A model generated the notes under the pieces. It was not told the origin of the DNA. It ran no database searches and saw only the letters and a program-made list of their open reading frames with translations. A stretch of DNA of 64,000 nt from Zeus faber (Eukaryota > Chordata > Actinopteri > Zeiformes > Zeidae), in NCBI GenBank assembly GCA_960531495.1, contig OY482866.1, forward strand, positions 19,413,346-19,477,345. The letters run 5' to 3'. The position numbers and the translations under genes were made by a program. Shown piece after piece: positions 50,766-64,000 of this stretch. Position 1 is the first letter of the stretch. Every line of letters starts with the position of its first letter.

Positions 50766-52265
50766 AAAAGAAAAAATATTGGTTATATATAATGTTTATA
50801 AAAGCATTCAGTACGACGCACATACAGTACAATGTAAATTTCTTTTCATCTTCGAGAGGGTACATTACTAAAAAAAGGCGGCCGCCAAAATGTATTTGAA
50901 TTAAAAAAAACACATTCATTTCACAAAATACATTTATACTTTGAAATATGAGGAAAATATTTCTTCTCATCTTAATATTTGTGACCAACCACAGCAAAAC
51001 CCCCTATCTCGCGCATTTCTAAAATCGCCAGGAGCAGCCAAATAAGCTAAAACCTTTCTAGAAGGAACATAAGATTTTTCCAGATTTGTGTTCCTTTGTG
51101 TTTTTTTTAAATCTCTCAACGTATTTTCAAAACCAGTTTGATTTATAAATAGTAGAAAAATGTTAAACCGTGGAGTTAAACATTCCCGTTAGATTACATG
51201 GGGAAACAGTTCACTTAAAGAGATTGTGAACAGCGCGCTGATACCGGCGTTATACCAGATTTGGAGAACATTTCAAACAGCGGATTTCAACCTGAATGTG
51301 ACGATGAAACAGAATATTTCAAGAACCACCGGAGGAGACTGACGACACGACGTTGAAGTTAATGACTTCCGTTGAGGTTGGTGATGCAGATTATGAACAA
51401 GTAGTAATGCACAAGATTCTCAAGTTTATCTTTAAATGCAGCCAGGGGCGAAAATAAAATGTAAAGAGGCCCCAAACAGCTCTCAGGGTGTAGCTGGGGT
51501 AGGGTTGGGGTTAGCCCACATAACTCCAACAACTTAAGATATTTGGCATCCACACATTTATGTATTAAATGACACACCAAGGCTGATAAAGAGACTCATA
51601 TTATTGATACTCTACATTTTGTTGTGTTATCCGCACTTTTAAACTCCTAAATAATTCCACCTTTATAAAACATGTATATTATTACTGTTAAATAAAAGCC
51701 TTTTTAAAAACAAAAGATATTGTGTGTCATTGACGCTGCTCAACATCCCCTCAAAAAACAAGAACAATGCAGAGATTGCCCCATTCAGCAGGGTGTCAAG
51801 CCCCCATTCAGCAGGGTGGCAAGTAGTTATGTGGAAGTAGCAGAGTGGCTTTGTTGGTCCTCCAAACCATTTGCAAGTGTGGGGGGAAAACTTTGAAGGC
51901 GATTATCTCAGAATCAAAGTTTGCCACACCCTTGTCATGAACAACTCATAGCTTTAAAAATATTTGGTTGATTTGCACAAGTGTCACCTCGTTTTTAAGC
52001 TCCGATTCTTCACTTCCAAATGATGCAAAAAAATAAAGTCAAAAGCCACCAAAAGTACCTAAAGTCTGCGGTGGGTCACATTTTTCTTTTTTCTATATTT
52101 TGGCTTTTTTTGCGTTTTCATTTTAATTCAGAAAGCCAGCTGTTGGTCTTTAGTAGAGATGTGCCTCTGCAGCGTGAGCTCACACTGAATTCCCGCTGAG
52201 TTAATCGGGTTAATCTGTGTAGATAAATAAAAAATTTAAATCTGGGGGCCTACGTAAAACACGAT
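50766..52265. other. AT-rich intergenic sequence
   Basis: No gene recognised. A 22-23 bp unit, CCCCATTCAGCAGGGTG plus (T/G)CAAG, is present twice in tandem at 51779-51800 and 51801-51823. Open frames here do not exceed 92 codons. Confidence 0.6.
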
Positions 52266-52269
52266 TACA

Positions 52270-53120
52270 ACCCTGTCCGCAATGCAACGTCTTTCTGCGA
52301 ACGGCATCTCTCCATCCTCCTCTCTACAAAGGCTATTTTCATCCCACCGCCGGAGACAAGATCCAGCGGAGAGTCAAATCAAACATTATACGCCGGCTAA
52401 ATATTTTGAAGAGATTCCCATTTTACGCGGCTGCAGAGGAAACGAGAGGCGGGGGGGGTCGCGTTCCTGGAGCGCTCGGAGCTCGGGCCTCGGATTGAGA
52501 GATGAAAGGCGGCGGCTGAGCCCAGCGTCGCGAAACGCACAAACACAAAGACGCACCGAGTCCCCGGGCGCCGGAACGCACAGAGCCCATCCCGCAGCTC
52601 CAATCCATAACCGGTTCCTATAAATAGACTGACACGGCTCGGCAGATCGGCCGCGCCTGGCGTCCGTGAAGAGCGAGGGACGGGGGAGGACGGGATTCTC
52701 CTCCTCCCAATTCCACTGCGCAGGAGCGATGCCGGGGAACGGAAGGCTCCGTCGCCCGCGGCCTTGGCCTCCCTGCAGGGCCCTGGGCGTTTCTTTTTGG
52801 ACGCCGACTATTCCGTGCGTTTCAGGGTCGCGTACCACTTTGTCCAGAATGAACGTCGGAGGAGGAAAGTACTCGGACCTTTCGCTCGGGTAAAAGTACA
52901 AAACGACCCTGAGGCGAGGTGACTCCGCCAGAGTTCCCGCCGGTAAGCCCTCGACGACACCATTTAAAAGTCGGCTATTTCTCGGGAAGAATTTCACTTG
53001 ATGTGCTTTCGACGCCGCGGTTAACCTTCGGGACCCAGAGTCTCCACTCCGCACGACTCGCTGACGGTACTTTGAAATTATTCGGGGGTCCGAATCCACA
53101 GAGTGGATAGTGACGAGGAC
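52270..53120. promoter_or_regulatory. CpG-rich segment (possible CpG island)
   Basis: CpG dinucleotides are dense compared with the AT-rich DNA on the left (for example ATCGGCCGCGCCTGGCGTCC near 52646). No first exon, initiator or TATA element can be identified with confidence. A 237-codon minus-strand open frame across it (52386-53099) has no recognisable domain and overlaps a stretch rich in GTACTTT/AAAGTAC motifs, so I read it as composition-driven. An island is one possibility; generally CpG-rich intergenic DNA is another. Confidence 0.35.
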
Positions 53121-53288
53121 TCAGCCGAGGTCCCCGGCCAAACAAGATGGTCATCAGGAGAGCGTTTCAATGCATTACTGCGCGGTCGGTTCGCGTCCAG
53201 CACGCCGCCAAGGGTGAACCTTGAGCGAGGCTACGGCTACACCCACTGCATCAACCACCCGACTACTGCATCTAATTTGTTTCTAGCT

Positions 53289-53326
53289 CAAAGTGGCTTC
53301 TTTGCCAAAGCAAAGAAGCCACTTTG
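53289..53326. repeat. Perfect 17-bp stem / 4-nt loop inverted repeat
   Basis: CAAAGTGGCTTCTTTGC (53289-53305), loop CAAA, then the exact reverse complement (53310-53326). The stem stops abruptly on both sides. It is too short for a typical miRNA precursor. A template-switch mutation or a small foldback insertion would produce this. Confidence 0.85.
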
Positions 53327-56300
53327 GGCTACTTTCCTGGATCCTCCCCGTTTGTCAGGTTATCGATATCAAGCCACTTCTAACCTGAGCCGAGAGCCTG
53401 TTTGTTTGACCGAGTCAACCCATGCAGCGCTGAAAACGCACGTGTTCACTCAAGCGGATGTTATGAAACCTACTGAAAAATTTATTCATAAACAAAACTG
53501 TTCTTGATGCCGTCAGCACAAAAATATTAATTTGACACCGATGGTAATTAGTGGTTTAGTTGATCAAAACATGGTTGAGTTGTCCTTTAAAAGAGGGAGA
53601 TGAATAAGTGTATAAAAAATATATATCAATAAATCCATATGTAAAATAAAATATGAATTTACAACAACAAAAAGCACATTTCCTGCCATTAAATTCAGCT
53701 GCTTTTAGGGACCCAAGTTCCAATGCATTCAACGCCGTGGGGTCGCAGTTCCGGTTCTCAGAACCCAAGCTGCAGCAACGAGAAGGGATTTTCAATTCGA
53801 CACCGAAAACGCCCAAATCCCGTCGGCACCTCCCATCACCGCCCGCAGAACCCTGGAACACACGGCTGGACACAGCTGGAGCCGGGGAAGCTCCACCTGC
53901 CGCGGCAGCACAACGTCACGCTTCCTTTGCCTTCCTCTTCCTGAATGGAAGAACGGAAGGAGAACAAGAGAAGAACAAGAGAACAGAAGAGGAGGTGAAA
54001 AAGGAGAGAAGAACAAAGGAAAGGAAAAAAAGAACAGAGCGGTCGACGTGGTTCTCCAACACTGACCAGACTTGTCGATAGCAATCACAGCCCTTTGTCC
54101 TTGAGACGAGGGCTGGAGTCCTCACACTCCTCCCTCCCTCCCTCCCAAAACCCATCTGCAGTGATTGCCGTGATCTCCGCTGTGACGTGCAGGCTGCAGG
54201 CTTTCCTCTCTGTTCCTTCTCTTTAGACTGTTGGCGAGAGCCGAGAAAAGACGACAGGGGATGGTGGGAGAGAGAGGGTGAGGGAGGGAGAGAGCGATGG
54301 GGAGGGAGGGCGAGAGAGGGAAGCTATGTTTTTGTCGATTGCCAATCCCGGTGCCAGCGCCGCCACGCTGGGTGGCTTGTGTTGCGTGGGGGGTGTCGAA
54401 TGGGGGAAGGGGGGGGGGTTCGATAGAGAGATTCCGCCGCCGCCGCTCTGCGAAATGAGCGATGACACGCTCCCCCCCCCCAACGCGGCCTGATGTGGAT
54501 TAGTCGAGGCTGTTATTCTAATCTGCGCCGCCTCATTAGGGAGCGGCTGCCAAGGCCTCGGAGGGAGCGGGGCTCGTCGCCGCGACGCCTTTCAGACTCC
54601 ACTGGAAACACATGAGTTATGGAGGCCGGCTGTTGCGTTGCAAGATCAAAAACCGCCAGGCCGCACTAATTCGACAAGGCTTGCTCTGGACGTCAGAACC
54701 ATAAGCGGCGGCGGAAGATTTCACTTTTTGGGCGATTCGGTTCTTTACGACTCCCGACTCACAGCCGTTCCACTTTTTACCCCCCCCACCCCCCACACAT
54801 TACATCCAAATGTCTGATTTTGGTGAAACGCAAAGAGTCAGTCTCATTCAGTTTGAATTACCTCCGAGGCCTGGACCTCGATCGCTGCTCCGACTTTTAT
54901 TCAATCCTCAGTGATTTTACTTATTTGAACGACTGATTGTTTTGTGTGTGTATATATACACACATACATATATACATACACACAAACAAAAAATAAAATA
55001 AATCTATGCGTCCTGGTGGCTCCACCAGGTAAGCGCACGTCCAAACGCCCGCGGCCTCTCCCCACCGCCATTTCCTGTCTCTCTCTACTGTCCTATAATA
55101 AAAATGAGAAGGGAAGGGAGAAGGGGTCCGTACGTCCACGTGGCTTCGAGTACGCGCCGCGTTAATTGAATCCCGGGACGGCGGCGGCGGAGTTCGCAAA
55201 TGTTCTCCCTTTCCATCGGCGCCGCAATCGACGAGGGCCGGCCGATCGGCACTTACCCTCCTAAAGTAGACCGGTGTGAAACGTCTGAACCCGGCTGGAG
55301 CACACTTGTTGAAAGAGCCTTGTTCAGCCGCCGCTTAATGGAAGAGCCCCAACAAAGAGGAAGTGGGGGGGCGGGGGGGGCGCTTATGAATTCATCTGTG
55401 AAGCGTCGCTGACACTTTGCCGTTAAAAAGGCGACGTAAAAAAAAAAAAAAAAAAGGGCCCCACTCCACGCCGATCGACTCAAAGCCCCCTTTTTAATTT
55501 CCACACGTTCAAGAGCGTTTCAGCGGATGAAAAGGCTCCACCGCGCCGCCGAGGATCGGGACGCCGGCCGACAACGGGCGTTCGCCCCCAGACGATCTTT
55601 TGTTCTGCCGCGGCATCCTGTGGAGCGCTCGGCGCGTCACCAGACGCCCGTAGAGCTGAGGGACTTGTTCGCAGCAAAACAAATCTTTCAAATGGCTCAG
55701 GACCCGCTCCGGTAAAAGTCAATCTGGGACTCCAAGTCCACAGCCACAGCGGTGGAGACTCGGATGCACAGTGAATGTGAGCCATTTACCCAGTTCACCA
55801 AAATAAGTCATTTAAGACAGAATTGAACGGTTCTTGTCCTGCAACCAGGAGCGGGCCCCAACTCATCCGACTCTTCCTGGCGGCTCACAAAGTCCTCGCA
55901 CGCTCCCCTTTCGCCGAGTGACTCGTCAAGAGCCGAACCGGGGTAAGAGTGGAACGTTGTCGTCTCGCCCTCGCTTCCGGCGAGAAAGGTGATCCGGTCG
56001 CGCCGGACACAGAGCTGCTGTCGTGCCGCGGCCGACGAGTCGGCGCAGCCTCGCAATTTTGATCTTGCAACACGACAGCGAGTTCCCCGTTACCGAAGCG
56101 TTGAAAGTCGACGTTCTCGTCACATCCATTGCCCCCATACAGCAGAATCCATAATGCTGCGTGACGTGTCTTCAAAATGGAATATACTTGCGTACAAAAG
56201 TATTGGTAATTCCCCACTACTGCTTGAGTACGAGTACATCACGTTATTATTCATAATTTGATGAACCCGCGAGGTGAACAGGCTTCACAGGAGGACTTCA

Positions 56301-57839
56301 AAAAGCGAATTCCTGTTGACTTTGAGTAAATAACCTGCAGAGGTCGAGGGCACTCGCAAAATAACAAATCCTCCCCCCAAATAATGTGGAATTGCACATG
56401 CGTAGTGTTTTAAAGCACCTTCTCGGAGAATCAAAAAACCGTTAAAAAAAAACAAAAAAAAAACCACGACGCCAGGGGCGCGTTCTCCCCGACTGGCCAC
56501 GCCATCGACCTTTCACCCCTGCCATCTAAATGCGGTTCCTCCCCCGTGCGCGCGCTGCCGACACCTGCTCACGCTTCTGGCTCTTGAACGGGGGCGTTTG
56601 TCCGGACCTGCAGCGGAACCCCCGGCGGCGGCAGCAGCAGCATTCCGACGGCTCGAACGCGACGGAGGCAAAACATCCGGGAGGACCGCGTCAAAAAAAA
56701 TAATAAATCATTTTTAAAACGAGCGGCCGAGGGAGTGTGAAGGCGATGTTTGGCCGAGCTCAAACTAAAAACATGCAGACATGACTTAAAGGGACGTTGA
56801 CGCCCGTTGAACCTCATCGCCCGCATTTTATAGTCCGAGTGTAATCCCAATAACACGCTTTTTTTTTTAGTTTTTTTTTTAAGATCGTCCCCCATTTGGG
56901 GGATTGAATTTGGGAAATTCCGCGAGGAACCTTCCTCGAAAACCTTCTGTTCCGTGTTTGTTAATTATTCAAGTAACGGCGTCTCATTTCCTTTTCTGTC
57001 AGAGACGCTTCATTTGCTCTATTTTGATTTTGAAATCACGTTTGAAAAGGTGATCGCATCATCGCTTCAAAACACGCTTTAAAACGACAAGTACAAAACA
57101 CAGCAAATGAAGTAACTTCGGACATAGACCAGAAGATCATTTGAGGGTATATTTCACAGATTTGTCTGAGTTTCCCAAAACCCGAAAATAGAGACTAACT
57201 TACTTGACTTCCGTCAAAGTCATTCAATATTGTTGTATTTCATATCAGTCGACCCCGTTTGAAAAGGATGAGGGGCCGTCGCTTTAGCAAATACAAAACA
57301 AGCAGAAGTAGTTTCGGGAGACAGATGTATTTACGGCAGGTTTCTCACCTGACGTTTACAAAATCCTAAAACAGACATTAAGAACTCAAAAAAAAAATAA
57401 TGTGAGTTACCATGAAAACAGCCAGAGGTAAACGGAAAACGGATCTAAAAACTCAATACGAGTTTGCTGGACAGTGGGAATATGTTTAATGGTCGAGACG
57501 CCACGGGCCCTGTCGAGAATTTCCTGTCGGACAAAATAAACCACTTTTTTTGTATTTTCCGCTCCCTCGACTCACGCCGACGCCCTTTGGAACGGCCCTT
57601 TCATGAAGCGACACGCTGGCAGAGTGAGGCGGCTTCGCGGCGGGGAAACGCACTTTTCATCCGCGGAGGCCATTTCATCTTGGCCGAGGCCGCCCGTCCA
57701 TTTCAAGTGGCGCATGAGATCAGGGAAATCAATACTCCATACGCCGCGTGTCCCCCGGGCACCGTCCCCTTTTGGCCCCGTCGCTGCTCTTTGTGGCGGC
57801 CGACAGCCCCCAGAAGGCGGTCGACAGACGGGGGCCGCC
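53327..57839. other. Intergenic sequence, mixed composition, no gene recognised
   Basis: Includes a purine-rich AGAACAAGAG/GGAAGAA stretch (53945-54040), a GGGAGAGA-rich stretch (54260-54320), a (GT)n(AT)n(CA)n microsatellite (54942-54988), an A18-type run near 55438-55456, and A-rich runs near 56440-56463. The overlapping 60-140 codon open frames have no recognisable products. No tRNA-like B box (GGTTCGAATCC) was seen. Confidence 0.55.
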
Positions 57840-58700
57840 TTCGAGACCGGGCTTAAAGTTCTGAAGTGGAGATCCCACCACGAGGTGAGACGACGACGCA
57901 CCAAGGGAAGAATCCCAAAAAGCGACGAAAACCCTATGACTCCATGATTCAATGCCGGCCCTAAGCTTCCGGCGTAGAGGGGTCTTCCCCAAGTGAAGCG
58001 TCACCCAACGTCCCCCACCGAGACCCAAAGCACGACCACAGGACTTGCAGTTCAATCAAATCCATTTATAATACTGAATTCAACACCGACCCCCATTCAA
58101 CCCTTAACGTCTGACGTGGAGATCCTCCCCAAGCGGAATGAATGCTAGACCATGATTTCCCCCCATGAGGGCGCAGATCACTTCACGATTGAATGTTCGA
58201 CCCAATTCAACCTTACTTCTGGTCGCCCAACATCATCCCCCCAAGGGCTAAAGGGCGACCACACAAATTGCCGTCGGAAGGACTGACTTTATAATCCAAC
58301 CCAAAAACCTCTGACCCTTCCCCCCTCGGCCAATGCGGCGTTGAGGTCAGATAGACTCCCGACGATACCGTCGCCGGAGGAAAGGACCCCAAAGAACCGA
58401 GCCGCAACCGAAAGCAGCTGCCACCGAACGGAACCACGTCGCAAACCAGACCCTCCCCGGAAGCGGCTCCGGCAAGGAGAGGGAATCCCAACGAGCCAGA
58501 CAGACACCTCTGAACTGAACGATCCGTAATGGAGGTTCGGCCCAGTTCAAGCTCCCGGTCCAAGAGGAATCCCGGAGAACCAAAGCCAAGACGGCCGAAA
58601 CCCATCACCGTTCCCCAAATCCATCTTAAACTTCGGAAGTCAAAACCCTTCCTGAGTGTCGAGGGAATCAGCTCCCACCGGGGAGAGGGATCCCCACGGG
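57840..58700. repeat. Strongly degenerate tandem repeat, period roughly 110-140 bp
   Basis: A composite motif recurs in the same orientation. One part is TTCAAC(C)CTTA or a variant followed by CTTCTG/GTCTGACG (57853, 57961, 58102, 58212, about 58300, 58625). Then comes TGGAGATCC(T)C or GGGTCTTCC, followed by CCCCAAG(C/T)G. A second shared part is TGATTCAATG/CTGAATTCAAC/CGATTGAATG. Spacings vary (about 108, 141, 110 and longer). An unbroken 179-codon minus-strand frame (58213-58752) runs through it but shows no domain and is not called as a gene. Confidence 0.45.
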
Positions 58701-59269
58701 CTAAACCGAAGGGCGTCAAAGTCACTTTCGTTCCACCCTTTCCAGTTGACACGTTCCTGCAGATTTCGGGGCATTCCCCGCGAAGACGCGAGCAGCCACG
58801 GGGGCAACGTGGCGTTAAATCCTCCGCTGCGAGGTGTTCTGCCTCTCGCTTGCCACGGGAGTGTCTCCGAAGGGCGGGGGGGGAGGGGGACCCAAGACAG
58901 AAAAATTGGATGTAACTTTGGTTTTTGTGTGATTTCAGACTGTGCTTTAGCGATCAAATGTCTCCATCTATCAGAAGTTCGCCGCTGTAATTGAGTCTTT
59001 TGAATTCTTAAAATAGACCCTGAGAGAGAAACTGTCTTTTAGTGCTTTTTAGTTTGAGAAGGCCGCTTTTTGAACAGGCCACTTTGAAGTGGATTCAAGT
59101 TAAATCCACGGAGAGAAGAACACTAAATAGAACTCTGCGGAGGCTTTTCTACGGATGATGGAATCAAAAGTTTAATACTTCCAAAACGGATGGAGGCCAA
59201 AAAGGGAAAAAAAAATGCAAATCTAAGCTAATTCCAAAGCCAACGGTGGGAAAAACGGGATCCATTCAC
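58701..59269. other. Sequence beyond the ELAV 3' end, nothing recognised
   Basis: Transition from GC-rich to AT-rich DNA. Nothing gene-like is seen. This lies just downstream of the most distal plausible poly(A) site of the minus-strand ELAV gene. Confidence 0.5.
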
Positions 59270-59294
59270 AGAATTTGCATTGCCCTTCAACTTA

Positions 59295-59300
59295 TTTATT
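59295..59300 (-). terminator. elavl2: Distal candidate poly(A) signal (AATAAA on minus)
   Basis: TTTATT on the + strand, AATAAA in the mRNA sense, in the context CATCAATAAATAAGTTG. It is the most distal signal before the composition change and would give a 3'UTR of about 2.7 kb. Confidence 0.45.
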
Positions 59301-60755
59301 GATGTACTTAACATGGGAAAAAAAAAATCCAAAGTATTCCAAAAACACAAAGTAAAGAACATGTACATCTTTTTTTTTTTTTTTTTTCTTTTTTTTCCCC
59401 TCCAATACTCTAACTAAAAGGTAGATTTTCTATTTCAAAAAACGCTGTGAACCAAAGTCAGACTGTACATCTTTCAAATAAATCAACTAACCATTCTGAC
59501 ACCAATAACCAAAAAAAAAAAAGGAGGTAAAAATAAAACCCAAGGGAGCGTTTTTTCAAGCCGGGGGCCGTCCAACATAGCTGTAAAGTCTCCAATCAAA
59601 ACTAAACCATCATTATTTGTTATTGTGTTAAGTGGAGGTCAGGCGTGAAAAAACGCGCCCCACCCCCCCTCCCCCCTCAAGAAAACCCCCCCCCAAAAAA
59701 ACAAAACATACCTCACAGCAGCAAGTATCACAGCTCAATGTTTAAACTTTTACAAGAAGAAAACAATTGAAATAATAACAGATAACAGGAAAACGAAAGC
59801 AGCTGCAAAGATAAATATAATGCATAGGACACTGCTCGTTTCGGGGGAAGCGTGACTAAATGATCTGGGTTTTTTTTTTTTGTTTTTTTTTAAATCATAG
59901 AGCGGGATGCGGTGGGAATAATCTGGGTGCACCTAAAAAGGCTCGCGGAGCCTCCGTTTAGTTTGTTTGTTTTTTTTTTGGAGAAAAGCAATATAAGCAA
60001 GATCGTCGTCAACTTTCTGCTACGGTCATGGAGCTACTACGTCCGTCCGTCGTTTCCTCCCCGGAGTGAATAAAGCAATATACACGTTCTTTTTACGATT
60101 TTTAAAGACAGGTTATATGCATTACGTATATATGAGTTTGAACGGAAACAACAAAAAACAGTAAAACAACATAATCAAATATTTTCCAAAAACTGTGGTT
60201 TTATATCCATATTTTTTTTTAAACCACATAAATATATATATCTATAATGTTTATATATAAAAAATAAAAACGAAACGAAAAACCCAATAGTTTAAATATT
60301 CATACGAAGCAAGACTATCTACAGACCAAACAACCAACATATTTGATGCACTGTAATAAAGCGAAGTCCACTGGGACCAACAGAGTAGTTTCTCCAAAAA
60401 CAAATGGAAACCCAAAAAGGCAACATCAGAAAAATTAAATACTTCACATACTTCCTTAAAGGGGGGGGGGGGGGGGGGGGGAGATGCACTTTTGCAATTA
60501 AGTCCCAAAAAGAAAATTTAACGAAAAAAACGAAGTACTCCAACATAAAAAGGACTTATTTACATAGCTCCACGCTCGGGAGTATTCTTATTCCGTTTAA
60601 ACTAGTTCTTCGCCAGCTCGTCCACCGTTTCCTAATTCTCTCTCATACAAAGCAGGTAAAAACCCATTACTGGTCGATTATTCGAGACTAAAATTTCAGT
60701 CGAATGATGCCTTGAGCTCCTTCTGAAGGGAATTTACTTTTGAGGAAGAACTGAT

Positions 60756-60844
60756 TTTATTTTTTTATTTTTTTAAACCCGCCCCCCGCCCCAAAATACT
60801 GTTTTACCTTTGAGATATGTAGCACGTTTTTTTGTATTTTTATT
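60756..60844 (-). terminator. elavl2: Cluster of intermediate poly(A) signals
   Basis: AATAAA on the minus strand at 60756-60761, 60764-60769 and 60839-60844. Use of this cluster would give a 3'UTR of about 1.2 kb. All three lie in A-rich mRNA sequence, so some may be chance. Confidence 0.35.
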
Positions 60845-61829
60845 TTTTAAATTTAGCATGCACTTTTTGTGAATGAACCGTTTGTACTTTAGTTAGGTTT
60901 TTTTTGCCCATTTCCAAATTGAACACGGGAAATGCCGGTTGGTCTGACAACCAGGGAGGAGGAGGATGGGGGGGATGGATTCTCCACAAATGAAACCAGA
61001 ATTCTAAATACAAAGATCTCAAAATGTATCTTTCTATTTGTTTTTTTTCTTTCCATTTTTTTTTTTTTTTTTTTTTTAACATCATAAATCTCTCCCAGAA
61101 ATTTCAGCCCCTGCAAACTTTCCGGTAAAGTTCAAAAGCTCACAAGGTGTCTCGATATGAAGATATTTCTAAAGTATCCAAGTCAAAATATTTTTGCTCC
61201 AGGTCCAGTAAAAAGTTTCTCCAAATTTTATCTTTTTATAAAAATAGATGCTTTCTAAACCCACATCAAAGAGGTTCTTAGCTCTTTGGCAAGGTACTGC
61301 TTTAAGAATTTTTTTTTTGTCCTTTTCAACGGTTAATTTTTACAATAAGCAACATCATAGCAGCCAACCAAGTAACCAACTGATAGTACAACAAACAGAA
61401 CCACTTACGAAACAATATCTCAAAACCATCCAAAGGAAATACTTTTGCTAACCACGCAAGGCTTAAAAAAAAAAAAAAAAAAAACGCACCTAAGGCCAAA
61501 TCAGGACACAGAAAATTACAAAATGAAGAGGTCACCACACAAAGCCTCACAAGACTCATCGTTCCAAAGCAACGAAATGACGGAGGAAAAATAACGCGCA
61601 AGTAACATTTGAGAAGAAGGTCCATCCGTAGAGACAGCGAGCGAATGCAACGTCGCAGGCGGAAAGACCTGCCCTATTTTTTCTGTTTTTCAACATAAAG
61701 TATATCAAGTAGTTTCCAAAGCTTAAGCAACGAAAGGAAAAAATACAAAACAAAAAAAACCGAGGAAAGAAAATGCACATTGGACACTAAATATCATTTC
61801 CCCTTCGTAACACCCACTTACAAAGATTT

Positions 61830-61835
61830 TTTATT
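61830..61835 (-). terminator. elavl2: Proximal candidate poly(A) signal
   Basis: AATAAA on the minus strand 126 bases after the stop codon. It would give a very short 3'UTR; alternative polyadenylation with short and long forms is known for ELAV genes, but use here is inference. Confidence 0.3.
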
Positions 61836-61960
61836 AATTTTTTTTAATAATGTAGAAAGTTTACGGTACGTCGGTTTACGTTTCCAATTTCCCCGTCTTC
61901 TTCACCCCATTCTTTGCAGTTTTCTAGGAACGATCGGGGGCGGGGGGGGGGGCGGCGCAG

Positions 61961-64000
<2,040 letters not shown>

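Larger units (their letters stand above)
59270..61960 (-). other. elavl2: 3'UTR of the ELAV-family gene (inferred extent)
   Basis: Read on the minus strand, this follows directly after the stop at 61961. It contains no further coding exon and several AATAAA signals, and the composition changes beyond about 59270. Neuronal ELAV mRNAs usually have long 3'UTRs of this order. It carries many homopolymers: A20 at 61465-61484 on the + strand, which is U20 in the mRNA; G21 at 60461-60481, which is C21 in the mRNA; and several T-runs, which are A-runs in the mRNA (for example 59371-59387 and 61056-61078). The true 3' end cannot be fixed from sequence alone. Confidence 0.5.

Noticed and set aside
52386..53099. 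237-codon minus-strand open frame
   Set aside because: It lies in a CpG-rich stretch where stops are rare, other frames are open as well, and no domain is visible.
58213..58752. 179-codon minus-strand open frame
   Set aside because: It runs through the degenerate GC-rich tandem repeat and its product has no recognisable motif.

Overview
The window looks like vertebrate nuclear DNA, most likely a ray-finned fish. The evidence is two spliced-gene terminal exons (an MRH-domain protein of the glucosidase II beta type and a neuronal ELAV/Hu protein), decayed Tc1-type, L2/Maui-type and hAT-type elements with the look of fish copies, CCAT/CTAT microsatellites, and no bacterial gene organisation. 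Species cannot be read from the sequence. Region 1 (1-34535; the left end lies outside the window) is one uninterrupted satellite array, all units in the same orientation. The basic unit is 36 bp. A longer 61 bp form is exactly the 36-bp unit plus a 20-bp near-palindrome plus a second TTTTT. Long and short forms often alternate as a 97-bp dimer. Above that are nested duplications: a 1359-bp tandem duplication, about 6.4 kb repeated at an 8990-bp offset, and shared blocks at 4015, 3160, 5445, 8605 and 414 bp. The consensus dimer is T- and G-rich on the + strand, and 5 of its 7 cytosines are in CpG. The many open frames on the minus strand follow from this composition and are not called as genes. 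Region 2 (34536-37525) is ordinary DNA with a dead Tc1-like transposase copy and an L2-like tail. It ends at a splice acceptor. Region 3 (37526-37730) is a complete-looking terminal coding exon on the + strand, matching the C-terminus of glucosidase II subunit beta (prkcsh), with an HSEL terminus, a stop and a poly(A) signal. The body of that gene must lie to the left, so the satellite is either inside one of its introns or has separated this exon from the rest. Region 4 (37.7-59.3 kb) is intergenic. It holds decayed L2 LINEs, a hAT-like end, local direct repeats with CCAT microsatellites, three conspicuous inverted repeats, a CpG-rich segment near 52.3-53.1 kb and a strongly degenerate tandem repeat near 57.8-58.7 kb. 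Region 5 (59.3-64 kb) is the 3' end of an ELAV-family gene on the minus strand: 3'UTR, terminal exon encoding RRM3, and the start of the preceding intron. The two genes are tail to tail, as human PRKCSH and ELAVL3 are; yet the RRM3 exon reads most like ELAVL2, so paralogue identity is an open question.
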